Assembly: GCA_900769635.1 (NCBI GenBank)
Contig: CAAGHJ010000002.1
Location: 1-64,000 of the forward strand
DNA: 64,000 nucleotides
Direction: 5' to 3'
From: Bacilli bacterium
Lineage (GTDB): Bacteria > Bacillota_I > Bacilli_A > RF39 > UBA660
In this document: piece by piece, positions 53,545 through 61,823 of the stretch
How positions within the stretch are numbered: position 1 is the first letter of the stretch
Layout of the letters: each line of letters opens with the position of its first letter
The notes under the pieces: model-generated
Told to the model about the DNA's origin: nothing
The model's database searches: none
The model's input: the letters and a program-made list of their open reading frames with translations, nothing else
Program-made: the position numbers and the translations under genes

Positions 53545-55245
53545 TTATTTTCTTGGCCCTACGGGAGCATTAGTAGATTGATGACCACTTTCGGTTCCAG
53601 CCATTTTATTAAAAATTTCAAGGTACGTACGTTCAAAATTACTTTTAACTTTGTTATCATCTTCTAACACAGGTTTCTGTTTAGTGGGAATTACAAAAGG
53701 ATTAGTAAAAGATGCAGAATCCTCTTTCTTGTTTTCTACCCTTTCTTGTTCTTCAAAACCAGAATAAAGCAGTTCTGGACCTTCATCATAATGAAAATCA
53801 GTCTTTTTAGGAAGTAAACTATCTAGTAATAAATTATCCTTTTCTATATCCTCAAAGGTAATACCAAGTAATGCCTTCACCTTATCATCAGGCAAAGTTG
53901 GTAAAATTGTAAGAACTTGTGTGCAGATTTTTAAATTCTGCATCATTTCTTCAGCAGTTTTTCCTTCATTAGCCTTATATAGTTTAAGATTAAGGTCATT
54001 AACAATAGATTGTTTTTCATCTTCCTTTTTTATTGTAGAAATTTTATCATACATAGCATTTATAACAGGTTGTACTTCACTAAGACTACTCATTTTATCA
54101 ATAGCCTCTTCCGTAATATTTAAAACCTCTGCTATTTTTTTATTACCCTTATTAACTTCTCTAAGTTTATTTATAGAATTATGGGCCTTTACTTTTTTAT
54201 CTTTTAAATCCTTAATTTCATCTATTTTCTTATTAATTTTATCAGTAAAGCCATATATCATCATTTGCATTTGATTATCATACATATTTTTATTATTTTT
54301 ATATGAAGTATTCTTTTTTATAACAAGACAATTATCTATAATTTTCTTTTTTTCTTCATTTATTTGCGGAAGAGCTTCCTTAAAGTTAGGAATATTTGCA
54401 AATCTATCAAGTTGCATATTCAATTTTTGCTCTATATCTTCTATATAAGTATCCTCTTGCCTCTTATCATCAGAAATAAATTCTTGTCTAATACTCACAA
54501 GCATTTCATTAGTAGTTTTTAAAGATAAAGCATATTCACTTTTAGGTGTAATTCTATCAACAATTTGCTTTGCTTTTCGATTAGCATAATCCATTTTATC
54601 TTCTATAAAACTAAGTTCTGACATATACATACTCTTTAAATATTTATCATATATTTCCTTAACATATTCTTTAATTGCAAGAGAACTTTCTTCTTGGGCT
54701 TTCATAAACGTTACCATAATTGTTGTAGAAGATGCTGTCTTTTCATCTAAATTTTGTATCTGATTTAAATATTTATCTATTATATCATTAACGCGTCTTT
54801 TATAAGTCTCTATTATTTTAGATATATTTGTAATATCATAAAGTTCAACATTATTCATATTTAAACCATTTATTTCTGAAACACTATTATTTTCAAGTTT
54901 ACACTTACTAAGTAAACTTGTTACAGTACCATAAACTTCCTGAGTTTGATTTTTTTCATCGTCAATACCCTTTAATTTTTTCAAAAGTTTATCATTTGCC
55001 TCATTATAAAGTTTAAATAAAGATGTACACGTATCACGAATATCTTCCGGAAGATCAGAATTTTTATCAGGGTGATACAAATTGCAAGCATCACGATACA
55101 CTTTTTTTAAACTACTTTCAGTATAATTTTCTGTAAGTCCAAACGGAGCAAATATTTTTAATGCAGCATCAAATGGTATTTCTGTATTTTTTAATTTTTC
55201 ACATCTTTCATATTCTGAGATTATCTTCTTTATTTTTTCTTCCAT
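53545..55245 (-). CDS. J-domain protein with long coiled coil
   Basis: A 566-residue protein whose N-terminal ~75 residues form a DnaJ domain (FAPFGLTENYTESSLKKVYRDACNLYHPDKNSD, catalytic HPD at about 58-60). There is no Gly/Phe or zinc-finger region. The following ~430 residues are helical and charged, with repeated coiled-coil patterns, and end with a low-complexity tail (STNAPVGPRK). It probably recruits DnaK to a particular target; the adjacent relative has lost HPD. Confidence 0.75.
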   Translation of the reverse strand: MEEKIKKIISEYERCEKLKNTEIPFDAALKIFAPFGLTENYTESSLKKVYRDACNLYHPDKNSDLPEDIRDTCTSLFKLYNEANDKLLKKLKGIDDEKNQTQEVYGTVTSLLSKCKLENNSVSEINGLNMNNVELYDITNISKIIETYKRRVNDIIDKYLNQIQNLDEKTASSTTIMVTFMKAQEESSLAIKEYVKEIYDKYLKSMYMSELSFIEDKMDYANRKAKQIVDRITPKSEYALSLKTTNEMLVSIRQEFISDDKRQEDTYIEDIEQKLNMQLDRFANIPNFKEALPQINEEKKKIIDNCLVIKKNTSYKNNKNMYDNQMQMMIYGFTDKINKKIDEIKDLKDKKVKAHNSINKLREVNKGNKKIAEVLNITEEAIDKMSSLSEVQPVINAMYDKISTIKKEDEKQSIVNDLNLKLYKANEGKTAEEMMQNLKICTQVLTILPTLPDDKVKALLGITFEDIEKDNLLLDSLLPKKTDFHYDEGPELLYSGFEEQERVENKKEDSASFTNPFVIPTKQKPVLEDDNKVKSNFERTYLEIFNKMAGTESGHQSTNAPVGPRK

Positions 55246-55264
55246 TTGTTATCCTCCTCTATAA

Positions 55265-56329
55265 TTATCTCTTTGCATAGTTATCAATATTAATAACATT
55301 ATCCTTTTTCGGTAATAATCCTTGTCTCTCTAAATAAAGCCTTTGTACAAGATTTACCATTAAATCCATATCATTTTTATGTTTATTTTCTTTTGCCATT
55401 ATATGGCCTGTAATATCAATAACATTATCCTTCTGTTTAGGTAGTTCTTCTTCTTTTAATTCAAAAATTTTTGAAATATCCTCTACACCAAGAAAACCAT
55501 ATAATTGAGTAAATGAAACCTTATCTAAAAGTTTTTTATCAAATTCCAAATCTTGAAATTGAAGATTAGTAAGACCAACTGTACTTTCAAAAGGACCAGC
55601 ATTTGCAAGTTTAATAGCATCAAGTAATACCGTAGTCCACTCCTTAGAATTATTACTACTTTGTACTTTTTTAGAAGTTTCATACTTCAGTATTATACTA
55701 TCAATAAGTTCTTTTGTATCCTTAGGTCTAATTGTAACATAATTAACAATCATATTATATATACTATCAATATTACTTTTAAGATTGCTTATTTGTATTT
55801 TTTGTATAGCATAATCAATAGCGGCCACTGCATCACTATTATCTTTATTTTGACTTTGTAAATTAGTCAAATTACTAATTAATTTCTCTTTGTATTTATC
55901 AATATTATTTTTGCTATTAACTTCTTTAATAGTTTTAGAAAAGTGTCCTAATATATCATTAATTTCTTTATCATATTCTTTTCTTTTATCGAAATAATCA
56001 TACCTATTTATTATCTTTATACACCTTTCTCTAACTGCGGAAGCAAGATTATCAATATTAATATGACTACTGTCTTTAAGTTTTTCCTTGTTAATTAAAG
56101 TACTCATTATTAACTGAACTTTCTTAGTAAGCTCTTCAATTAAGAAATCCTTATAAACATCACCTTTAAGTTCTTTCTGTTCAAGAATTTTTCTTGCATT
56201 TCTTATAAACTCAACATTTTCCGGTTTATCTTTATGATTATTATAAAGTAAATTATAAGCAAATTCTAATTCCTCAGAAGTAAACCCCTCTCTTAAATTA
56301 AACAAATTTAGTGCATCTTCCCTTGTCAT
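55265..56329 (-). CDS. Degenerate J-domain-like paralogue
   Basis: The 354-residue protein has an N-terminal fold matching the neighbour's J domain (ALNLFNLREGFTSEELEFAYNLLYNNHKDKPENVEFIRNARKIL), but the HPD tripeptide reads HKD. The middle is helical. The end has two short motifs, KDNVIDITGHI and KKDNVINIDNYAKR. It lies 19 bases upstream of the J-domain gene on the same strand. It could not activate DnaK normally and may regulate or dimerise with its neighbour. Confidence 0.6.
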   Translation of the reverse strand: MTREDALNLFNLREGFTSEELEFAYNLLYNNHKDKPENVEFIRNARKILEQKELKGDVYKDFLIEELTKKVQLIMSTLINKEKLKDSSHINIDNLASAVRERCIKIINRYDYFDKRKEYDKEINDILGHFSKTIKEVNSKNNIDKYKEKLISNLTNLQSQNKDNSDAVAAIDYAIQKIQISNLKSNIDSIYNMIVNYVTIRPKDTKELIDSIILKYETSKKVQSSNNSKEWTTVLLDAIKLANAGPFESTVGLTNLQFQDLEFDKKLLDKVSFTQLYGFLGVEDISKIFELKEEELPKQKDNVIDITGHIMAKENKHKNDMDLMVNLVQRLYLERQGLLPKKDNVINIDNYAKR

Positions 56330-56396
56330 TAAAATGTCCTCCTCCTACTATACAACTATTATAACACAAAAGCCTTCATAAAAAAAGAAAAAAAGA

Positions 56397-56954
56397 CTAT
56401 TTTTCTTCTTTAACAGTCTTTTTAGTTTCTGTTTTAGCTTTTGTTGCAGTCGATGTAGTTTTTTTCGCTGGAGCTTTCTTAGCAGTAGTCTTAGTTTCTT
56501 TCTTTTCTTTAACTACTTTTTCTTCCTTGCTATTTTTTTCTTCTTTAGTAGTTTTTTCTGTCTTTACAGCCTTTGCAGTTTTAGGTTCATATTTCTTACC
56601 ATCTAAAGCATCTTTTGCAATTTTAACTAATTCTGAAAATCCTTGTGGATTATCAATAGCAAGTTCACTAAGCATTTTTCTATTAACAGCAATACTTGCC
56701 TTATTTAATCCATCAATAAATTTAGAATAACTAATTTCATTTTCTCTACAAGCAGCATTAATTCTTGTTATCCATAATTTTCTGAAATTTCTTTTATTTT
56801 GCTTTCTATCTCTATAAGCATATTCTCCTGAATGCATCACTTGTTCGTGAGCTGTCTTATATAATCTATGTTTACTACCAAAGTATCCCTTAGCTTCTTT
56901 TAATACTTTTTTTCTTCTGGCACGTGCAACTGTACCACCTTTAACTCTTGTCAT
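56397..56954 (-). CDS. rplT: 50S ribosomal protein L20 with extended tail
   Basis: Residues 1-~118 are ordinary L20 ([55 protein letters not shown]). A further ~67 residues of Lys/Glu/Ala/Thr-rich low-complexity sequence follow ([22 protein letters not shown]...). Bacterial L20 normally ends near residue 118. L20 also represses the infC operon in Bacillus through the leader RNA. Confidence 0.92.
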   Translation of the reverse strand: MTRVKGGTVARARRKKVLKEAKGYFGSKHRLYKTAHEQVMHSGEYAYRDRKQNKRNFRKLWITRINAACRENEISYSKFIDGLNKASIAVNRKMLSELAIDNPQGFSELVKIAKDALDGKKYEPKTAKAVKTEKTTKEEKNSKEEKVVKEKKETKTTAKKAPAKKTTSTATKAKTETKKTVKEEK

Positions 56955-57019
56955 ATTTCCTCCTTCAATTTTTACAAATCATAATAAACTATTTTATAAA
57001 ATTCTTATAGTTCTAAATT

Positions 57020-57229
57020 CTATATTAAGTCTTTAATTCTCTTTAAATCAGATTTATGTAAGCTATTTGCATTTCTCTTTTGTCTGTTTGTTTTAGTACT
57101 TCTTTTTCCAGTGTTATGAAGTACTCCTTGTTTAGATACCGTGATTGAACCACTTTGTCTAATATTAAGAACTTTTTTAGTACCCTTATGAGTCTTCATT
57201 TTGTTCTTTTTTGCTTTAACTTTTGCCAT
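57020..57229 (-). CDS. rpmI: 50S ribosomal protein L35
   Basis: 69 residues, basic: KMKTHKGTKKVLNIRQSGSITVSKQGVLHNTGKRSTKTNRQKRN, with the usual MKTHKG and C-terminal KRIKDLI. It is preceded by AGGAGG and sits between infC and rplT. Confidence 0.92.
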   Translation of the reverse strand: MAKVKAKKNKMKTHKGTKKVLNIRQSGSITVSKQGVLHNTGKRSTKTNRQKRNANSLHKSDLKRIKDLI

Positions 57230-57244
57230 ATTAATTCCTCCTAA

Positions 57245-57766
57245 TTATTTTTTGGGTGTTAAAAGTAAGTAAATATTCTTACCTTCCATCTTTGGACCAG
57301 ATTCCAAATCTGATACCTCTGATAGAGCATCCCTAAATTTAAATAAAACATTCTTAGCAAGTTCTGGATGGGCAATTTGACGACCTTTGAACCTGATACT
57401 TGCTTTAACTTTGTCACCTTTTTCAAGGTATTTACGAGCATTTCTTACCCTTGTATCGAAATCGTGAGTATCAATTGTAACTGATAATCTAAATTCCTTT
57501 GTTTCTATAGATGTCTCTCTTTGCTTCTTCAAAGCCTCTTTAGTTTTCTTTTTCTTTTCATAACGATATTTGTTATAATCCATTATTTTACATACTGCCG
57601 GATTAGCATTTCCATTCATAAGTACTAAGTCAAATCCAGCATAACCAGCAAGTGTAAGAGCATCTTTCTTACTTTTTAATCCTAATTGCTCCCCGTTTGG
57701 TCCAATAACCATCATCTCTTTGCATCTAATCTGTTCATTTATAGGGTTTTCTCTAATATTTGCGAT
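57245..57766 (-). CDS. infC: Translation initiation factor IF-3
   Basis: 173 residues: N-terminal domain NEQIRCKEMMVIGPNGEQLGLKSKKDAL, linker, and C-terminal KEFRLSVTIDTHDFDTRVRNARKYLEKGDKVKASIRFKGR. The best start is the non-standard ATC at 57766, eight bases after GGAGG. The upstream TTG and GTG codons of the same frame lie in or before the SD. Rare start codons in infC let IF-3 repress its own translation. First gene of infC-rpmI-rplT. Confidence 0.95.
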   Translation of the reverse strand: MANIRENPINEQIRCKEMMVIGPNGEQLGLKSKKDALTLAGYAGFDLVLMNGNANPAVCKIMDYNKYRYEKKKKTKEALKKQRETSIETKEFRLSVTIDTHDFDTRVRNARKYLEKGDKVKASIRFKGRQIAHPELAKNVLFKFRDALSEVSDLESGPKMEGKNIYLLLTPKK

Positions 57767-57781
57767 ATATAACACCTCCAA

Positions 57782-57960
57782 TGTTAAAAAATGAATACAA
57801 GAAAGTTCTCATATTCACCTAATACCTTTATAAAATATCAAAATTCATCATTATTTATAATTGGCATTTTACCTATTACTTGGGTAATCAGGTGAGATAT
57901 TTATCTACTTTCCGTTTCTTTTCGATACATATTATATAATATTTATTGACATTATGTCAA
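57782..57960 (-). promoter_or_regulatory. infC operon promoter and L20-type leader with attenuator
   Basis: TTGACA (57960-57955) and TATAAT (57936-57931), 18-base spacer, on the minus strand. The ~140-base leader has a stem around TTACC...GGTAA, a long-range CACCT/AGGTG pairing and finally GAATA/TATTC followed by a T-run (57785-57816), a terminator just before the infC SD. The layout matches the Bacillus infC leader controlled by L20. Confidence 0.75.
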
Positions 57961-57988
57961 GTTTTTTTGCTAAGTTTTTACGTTTTTA

Positions 57989-58043
57989 TTACAGTTTTGC
58001 CTAAAAATTATTTATTTTAGATATTTTTTAGGCAAAACTGTAA
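57989..58043. repeat. Perfect 19-base inverted repeat
   Basis: TTACAGTTTTGCCTAAAAA (57989-58007) is exactly complementary to 58025-58043, with a 17-base AT loop. It lies between divergent infC and the small membrane gene, next to a GC-rich repeat copy. Confidence 0.85.
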
Positions 58044-58049
58044 CACACT

Positions 58050-58064
58050 TGCCCTATCGGGGGC
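58050..58064. repeat. Copy of dispersed GATAGGG-type short repeat
   Basis: Reverse-orientation TGCCCTATCGGGGGC, seven bases from the 19-base inverted repeat. Confidence 0.5.
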
Positions 58065-58142
58065 AGGGAGAGAGAAAAGAAGCCCAAAAAGAGTGTGACA
58101 TCTTAGTCTAAGTTCACATATACTAAAAGTAGGAGGGGTATT

Positions 58143-58346
58143 ATGTTTAATAGATTCATTAATTTTTTTCGTCTATGTGTTGGAATTAAACTACTATGTT
58201 TGTGTGGAGTAGTAATACTATCCATAATAACATTCTATCAATTCATAATTACACTATTTGTACCTTGCTTTATAAATGTATTAATATTACTTGCCGAATA
58301 CCTAGTACTATTATGGCTCCTTTTCTTTACGATATTCGGATGCTAA
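58143..58346 (+). CDS. Small hydrophobic membrane protein
   Basis: A 67-residue protein with two membrane helices (ILSIITFYQFIITLFVPCFINVLIL and YLVLLWLLFFTIF) and several Cys. A strong AGGAGGGG site is seven bases before the ATG. Its 3' end overlaps the convergent ysxE-like gene by 36 bases. No family is recognised. Confidence 0.55.
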   Translation: MFNRFINFFRLCVGIKLLCLCGVVILSIITFYQFIITLFVPCFINVLILLAEYLVLLWLLFFTIFGC

Positions 58347-59201
58347 ATAATAAGTTTTCTCTATATAATCAAGATATTTACGTACGTGTACGCACTCCGT
58401 ATAACTATCATTATAAAGAGAAATAGGCCTAGGAAGTAGAAGAAGGGCAAACATAAGATCCTTTTCTTCATCCAAAAGAGGATATTTACTCTCATAAATT
58501 TTAAGTATCTCCCCAAAATCAAAATCCAAATAATGATTTTGATATAAAGTAATAATATCATATATAGGAAAGTCTATTTTACTCTTATCCCAACTAATAA
58601 GATAGGGCTTACCATTTTTAAGATAATGATCCATTGATAAATTACCGTGGATATTAACGTATCTAATTTTTCTTTTACCATCTACTTTAAGATGCCAGCT
58701 TTCAATAAGCCCCTTTGATTTATCAAGAGACCTATAAAGAGCAGTCAAATTTCTTGCTAAAAGGTAAGATGCTGGCGACATATATGTTTCCCTAGTCACA
58801 TTCTCCATAAGAGTATTAAGATAATTAAAACTACTATCAATTTCCTTATTAACCTCCTCATATATGTACTTATAATCCTCAGTATCAACTTCCTTATAAA
58901 AAGTAGTTTTACTATGAAGAAGACCTATTAAATATATTAGGCCTTCCATTTTTTGTTCCTTTGGCTCCTGAACATCCTCAATATAATCAAATATATCATA
59001 ATTAGGATCACTATATTTATTAGGAAAATAATCAAAAGAGCGCGACTTCAAATAATTATATATGATGTCAAGATCATCCCTTTTTTTCTTTTTTAAAACA
59101 ATCTTCCCTTCAGGGGTTGTTAATATAGTTGCACCCTTTTTAATTGTAATCTTCTCTACTTTAAGATTAAGATTTTTAATAGCATCACGAAAATTATTCA
59201 T
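58311..59201 (-). CDS. Spore-coat CotS/YsxE-like kinase-fold protein
   Basis: The 296-residue protein has a kinase-like fold of the CotS/YsxE spore-coat family: KIVLKKKKRDDLDIIYNYLKSRSFDYFP, then VNIHGNLSMDHYLKNGKPYLISWDKSKIDFPIYDI. The catalytic-loop HGD of active phosphotransferases is HGN here, though an Asp follows in the metal-site region. It overlaps the spoVID-like gene, as in Bacillus spoVID-ysxE. Confidence 0.78.
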   Translation of the reverse strand: MNNFRDAIKNLNLKVEKITIKKGATILTTPEGKIVLKKKKRDDLDIIYNYLKSRSFDYFPNKYSDPNYDIFDYIEDVQEPKEQKMEGLIYLIGLLHSKTTFYKEVDTEDYKYIYEEVNKEIDSSFNYLNTLMENVTRETYMSPASYLLARNLTALYRSLDKSKGLIESWHLKVDGKRKIRYVNIHGNLSMDHYLKNGKPYLISWDKSKIDFPIYDIITLYQNHYLDFDFGEILKIYESKYPLLDEEKDLMFALLLLPRPISLYNDSYTECVHVRKYLDYIEKTYYLASEYRKEKEP

Positions 59202-60018
59202 ATCTCTTATAAGGAATTATTATCTTATCACCATATTTAATATCCGATAAATCATTATAAGCACTCAAATCATCTTTTGTAACATTATACTTCTTTAAAA
59301 TAGTATCAATAGTATCATCTTCTTTAATCAAATATACCCTATATGCAGTATAAGTATCAGCTGTTTCAAAACTAGCAAACAAATTATTATTCTCATTAAT
59401 ATTTTGATTCTCATTATTATTAATATTAGAATTAACAATATTAGAAGTACCATTATCACTTACATTATCATTATTAATAGAATCCATAAAATTATCATTT
59501 TGAATATCATCTAAAGAAACTCCACTATTGTCTAGGCTATTAGGTAAGTTTTCCAGTTGGGACTTCTTGTAATTAACATCATTAAATTCATCAGGCACGC
59601 GAGAATCATCATTATCATTATAAGTGTTACTATCTATACTCTCTACATCTTTCCCATTAATGTTTTCCCTATCTTCTTTTTCCTTTTCCGGTTCCCCTAT
59701 TTCAGTCGCATCAAGCAATAAATCAATATTAACCTTTAAAGTATTCTTACCAGTTTCATAATAAAAATCATCAACATCAAGAAGCATATCATCTAAATCA
59801 ATCTTTGTTGCTAGAGCAATATCAAACGGTAAAGTAAAATTAAAAGGATCCTTATTTTCTGAACTTTCCGTTTGTTTATAATCACCACTAATTATAAAGT
59901 TACCACTTATAAGCGTATCAGTTTTCTTTGTTAAATGATGCTCTAAAGAAATAGAGGTCACTTCATAAAGCGGGGTATTAAACTCCAAATCTTTTCTAAA
60001 AGGTATTATCTTTTTCAC
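59194..60018 (-). CDS. spoVID: SpoVID-like spore coat morphogenetic protein with LysM
   Basis: About 274 residues. The N-terminal ~110 resemble the SpoVID beta-rich domain (FNTPLYEVTSISLEHHL, LISGNFIISGDYK, LPFDIALA). A long acidic, Asn/Asp-rich low-complexity region (about 115-220) follows. At the end is a LysM domain (AYRVYLIKEDDTIDTILKKYNVTKDDLSAYNDLSDIKYGDKIIIPY). GTG 60018 has correct spacing from GAGAGG; ATG 60027 abuts it. SpoVID tethers the coat to the spore; the LysM may read cortex lipid II. Confidence 0.85.
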   Translation of the reverse strand: MKKIIPFRKDLEFNTPLYEVTSISLEHHLTKKTDTLISGNFIISGDYKQTESSENKDPFNFTLPFDIALATKIDLDDMLLDVDDFYYETGKNTLKVNIDLLLDATEIGEPEKEKEDRENINGKDVESIDSNTYNDNDDSRVPDEFNDVNYKKSQLENLPNSLDNSGVSLDDIQNDNFMDSINNDNVSDNGTSNIVNSNINNNENQNINENNNLFASFETADTYTAYRVYLIKEDDTIDTILKKYNVTKDDLSAYNDLSDIKYGDKIIIPYKRYE

Positions 60019-60107
60019 ACATATCATCCTCTCTAATAAAAGTTATGTGTTACCCCTATATATATGACATTTTTTAGAGTTTAACATAAAATACTTTGGG
60101 TGAAAGA

Positions 60108-60569
60108 ATGTTAATAAAGAAAAGAGGTAAAGATAATTACTTAGTCACTATTTTCATAGAAGAATTAAATAACATTAATATAAATAGCAAACTCGAGGGT
60201 GAGAAAATTATTGACCAAATATTAGAAAAAATTATTAAAGATGGAATAAGAGATGGCATTATTTTTGTTGATACATACATAGATGGAAATTATGGACTTA
60301 TAATGGAAATAACTAGAAAGAAAGTATGGGGTAATAATAATCTTAATATACACTTCAATTTCTTTTTAGATAGAGCCATATTATATGAAGGTGATTATTT
60401 TCTAACCAAAATGCTCCCCAAAAATAGTTACAAAATCTACTACTATAATCAAAAATTTTACATAGAATTAGTAAGCCTAATCGAAAAAGACCTCTATCTA
60501 AAATTACTAGAAAATTCAAGTGTTATTATAGACAAAGAAAATATCAAAAATAAAGGTATTAAAGTTTAG
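60108..60569 (+). CDS. Unknown protein
   Basis: A 153-residue soluble protein, strands in the middle (GIIFVDTYIDGNYGLIMEITRKK) and a helical end. GGGTGAAAG before ATG 60108. A short TAGGCTTAGGCC hairpin follows. No family is recognised. It is divergent from spoVID. Confidence 0.55.
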   Translation: MLIKKRGKDNYLVTIFIEELNNININSKLEGEKIIDQILEKIIKDGIRDGIIFVDTYIDGNYGLIMEITRKKVWGNNNLNIHFNFFLDRAILYEGDYFLTKMLPKNSYKIYYYNQKFYIELVSLIEKDLYLKLLENSSVIIDKENIKNKGIKV

Positions 60570-60629
60570 GCTTAGGCCTTTTTGTTTACCATACAGGAGT
60601 TTGTAATAATATCACCAAAAGTATAATAG

Positions 60630-61667
60630 TTAATCTTCCATTGCTTTTTCTTTAAAAACTATAATTTTGTTATTTAAATTTACTTCAACATTAATGCCTA
60701 TTGGAAGTACACAAATAGGCGAAGCATGACCAAAATTTACATTATATAGAATTGGTAAGTTGGGCATGTGAGCCTCTTTTCCTATTACATCTTTATATAC
60801 TTGTTTATATTCATTATAATATGTTTCATTTTTAGGTTTACCAACAATAATGCCAGATAAATTAGAAACAATACCTTGTGCTACTAAATTTCTTAAATAA
60901 TAACATAGAATATTGGGTGCTAATTCCTCTTCACTTGTTTCCAAGAATAATATCTTTCCTTTAAAATCATCGCAAGCAGGCCAAATTTCTGTACCAATAA
61001 TGATAGGGAAAACATCTATACAGCCACCTAATAATTGTCCAGAAAACTTACCACTTCCTTGTAATACTTCAAATCCATGCATTTCTTTATTCATTTTTCT
61101 TTGTATATTATTATTTTCTTTTACCGTCCAGTCTAAAAATTCTGAAGTCCAAAACGGACTTGACTTAATTACAATATTATTCTTGTTTTCAAATAATACT
61201 TCATTGATATATTTTTTTGTATAATTATGCATTTGTCCATTTTCTGCAAATTCACACATAACACAAGGACCATAATAAGATATTAATCCTACATGATACA
61301 TCATAAAATGATTTACTGTAGTATCTGAATATCCCATAAACATTTTAGGATTATTCTTAATAATTTCAAAATCAATATATGGAAGAAGTCTAATTGTATC
61401 AGAACCACCAATAATTGTTATTATACCTTTAATTAATGGGTTTTTAAAAGCATTCATAAGATCTTCTGCTCTTTTCTCTGGATGCTCATATAAAAAGGAA
61501 CTTCCTTTTAATGCATTTGGCATTATTATAACATTAAGTCCTAATTCTTCTAATCTTTCTTTCCCAAGTTCAACTCTATGTGTAAATAGTTGATCTCCGC
61601 CCATTCCATTAGACAAACTAACAATTGCAACAGTATCTCCTTTTATTAATTTTTTAGGTTTTATCAT
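60630..61667 (-). CDS. LD-carboxypeptidase / MccF-like S66 peptidase
   Basis: The 345-residue protein has the S66 pattern: GDTVAIVSLSNG at the start, ITIIGGSDTIRLLPY, MFMGYSDTTVNHF (nucleophile Ser near 113), GGCIDVFPIIIGTEIW, LFLETSEEE (Glu), FGHASPICVLPIG (His). Members cleave tetrapeptides in murein recycling, or microcin C and related peptidyl-nucleotides (self-immunity). Confidence 0.88.
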   Translation of the reverse strand: MIKPKKLIKGDTVAIVSLSNGMGGDQLFTHRVELGKERLEELGLNVIIMPNALKGSSFLYEHPEKRAEDLMNAFKNPLIKGIITIIGGSDTIRLLPYIDFEIIKNNPKMFMGYSDTTVNHFMMYHVGLISYYGPCVMCEFAENGQMHNYTKKYINEVLFENKNNIVIKSSPFWTSEFLDWTVKENNNIQRKMNKEMHGFEVLQGSGKFSGQLLGGCIDVFPIIIGTEIWPACDDFKGKILFLETSEEELAPNILCYYLRNLVAQGIVSNLSGIIVGKPKNETYYNEYKQVYKDVIGKEAHMPNLPILYNVNFGHASPICVLPIGINVEVNLNNKIIVFKEKAMED

Positions 61668-61800
61668 AATACCTCCTTATAATTTTATGATTTAAATATC
61701 TAATAATAATATCAACACTACAACAATATAGTTCGTATGATAGCATAGAAAAAGTTAAAAGTCAAGATACTCATAACTCGATATATTAGAATGGTTTTGT

Positions 61801-61815
61801 TTACCCTACAGGGGC
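61801..61815. repeat. Copy of dispersed GC-rich short repeat
   Basis: TTACCCTACAGGGGC, next to the stop of the PfkB-SIS gene; a more degenerate copy lies at 60587-60599. Confidence 0.35.
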
Positions 61816-61823
61816 AAATACTA

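Noticed and set aside
58196..58426. 76-residue plus-strand ORF overlapping the small membrane protein
   Set aside because: Overlaps a better-supported frame with strong RBS and the convergent ysxE-like gene; no own RBS.
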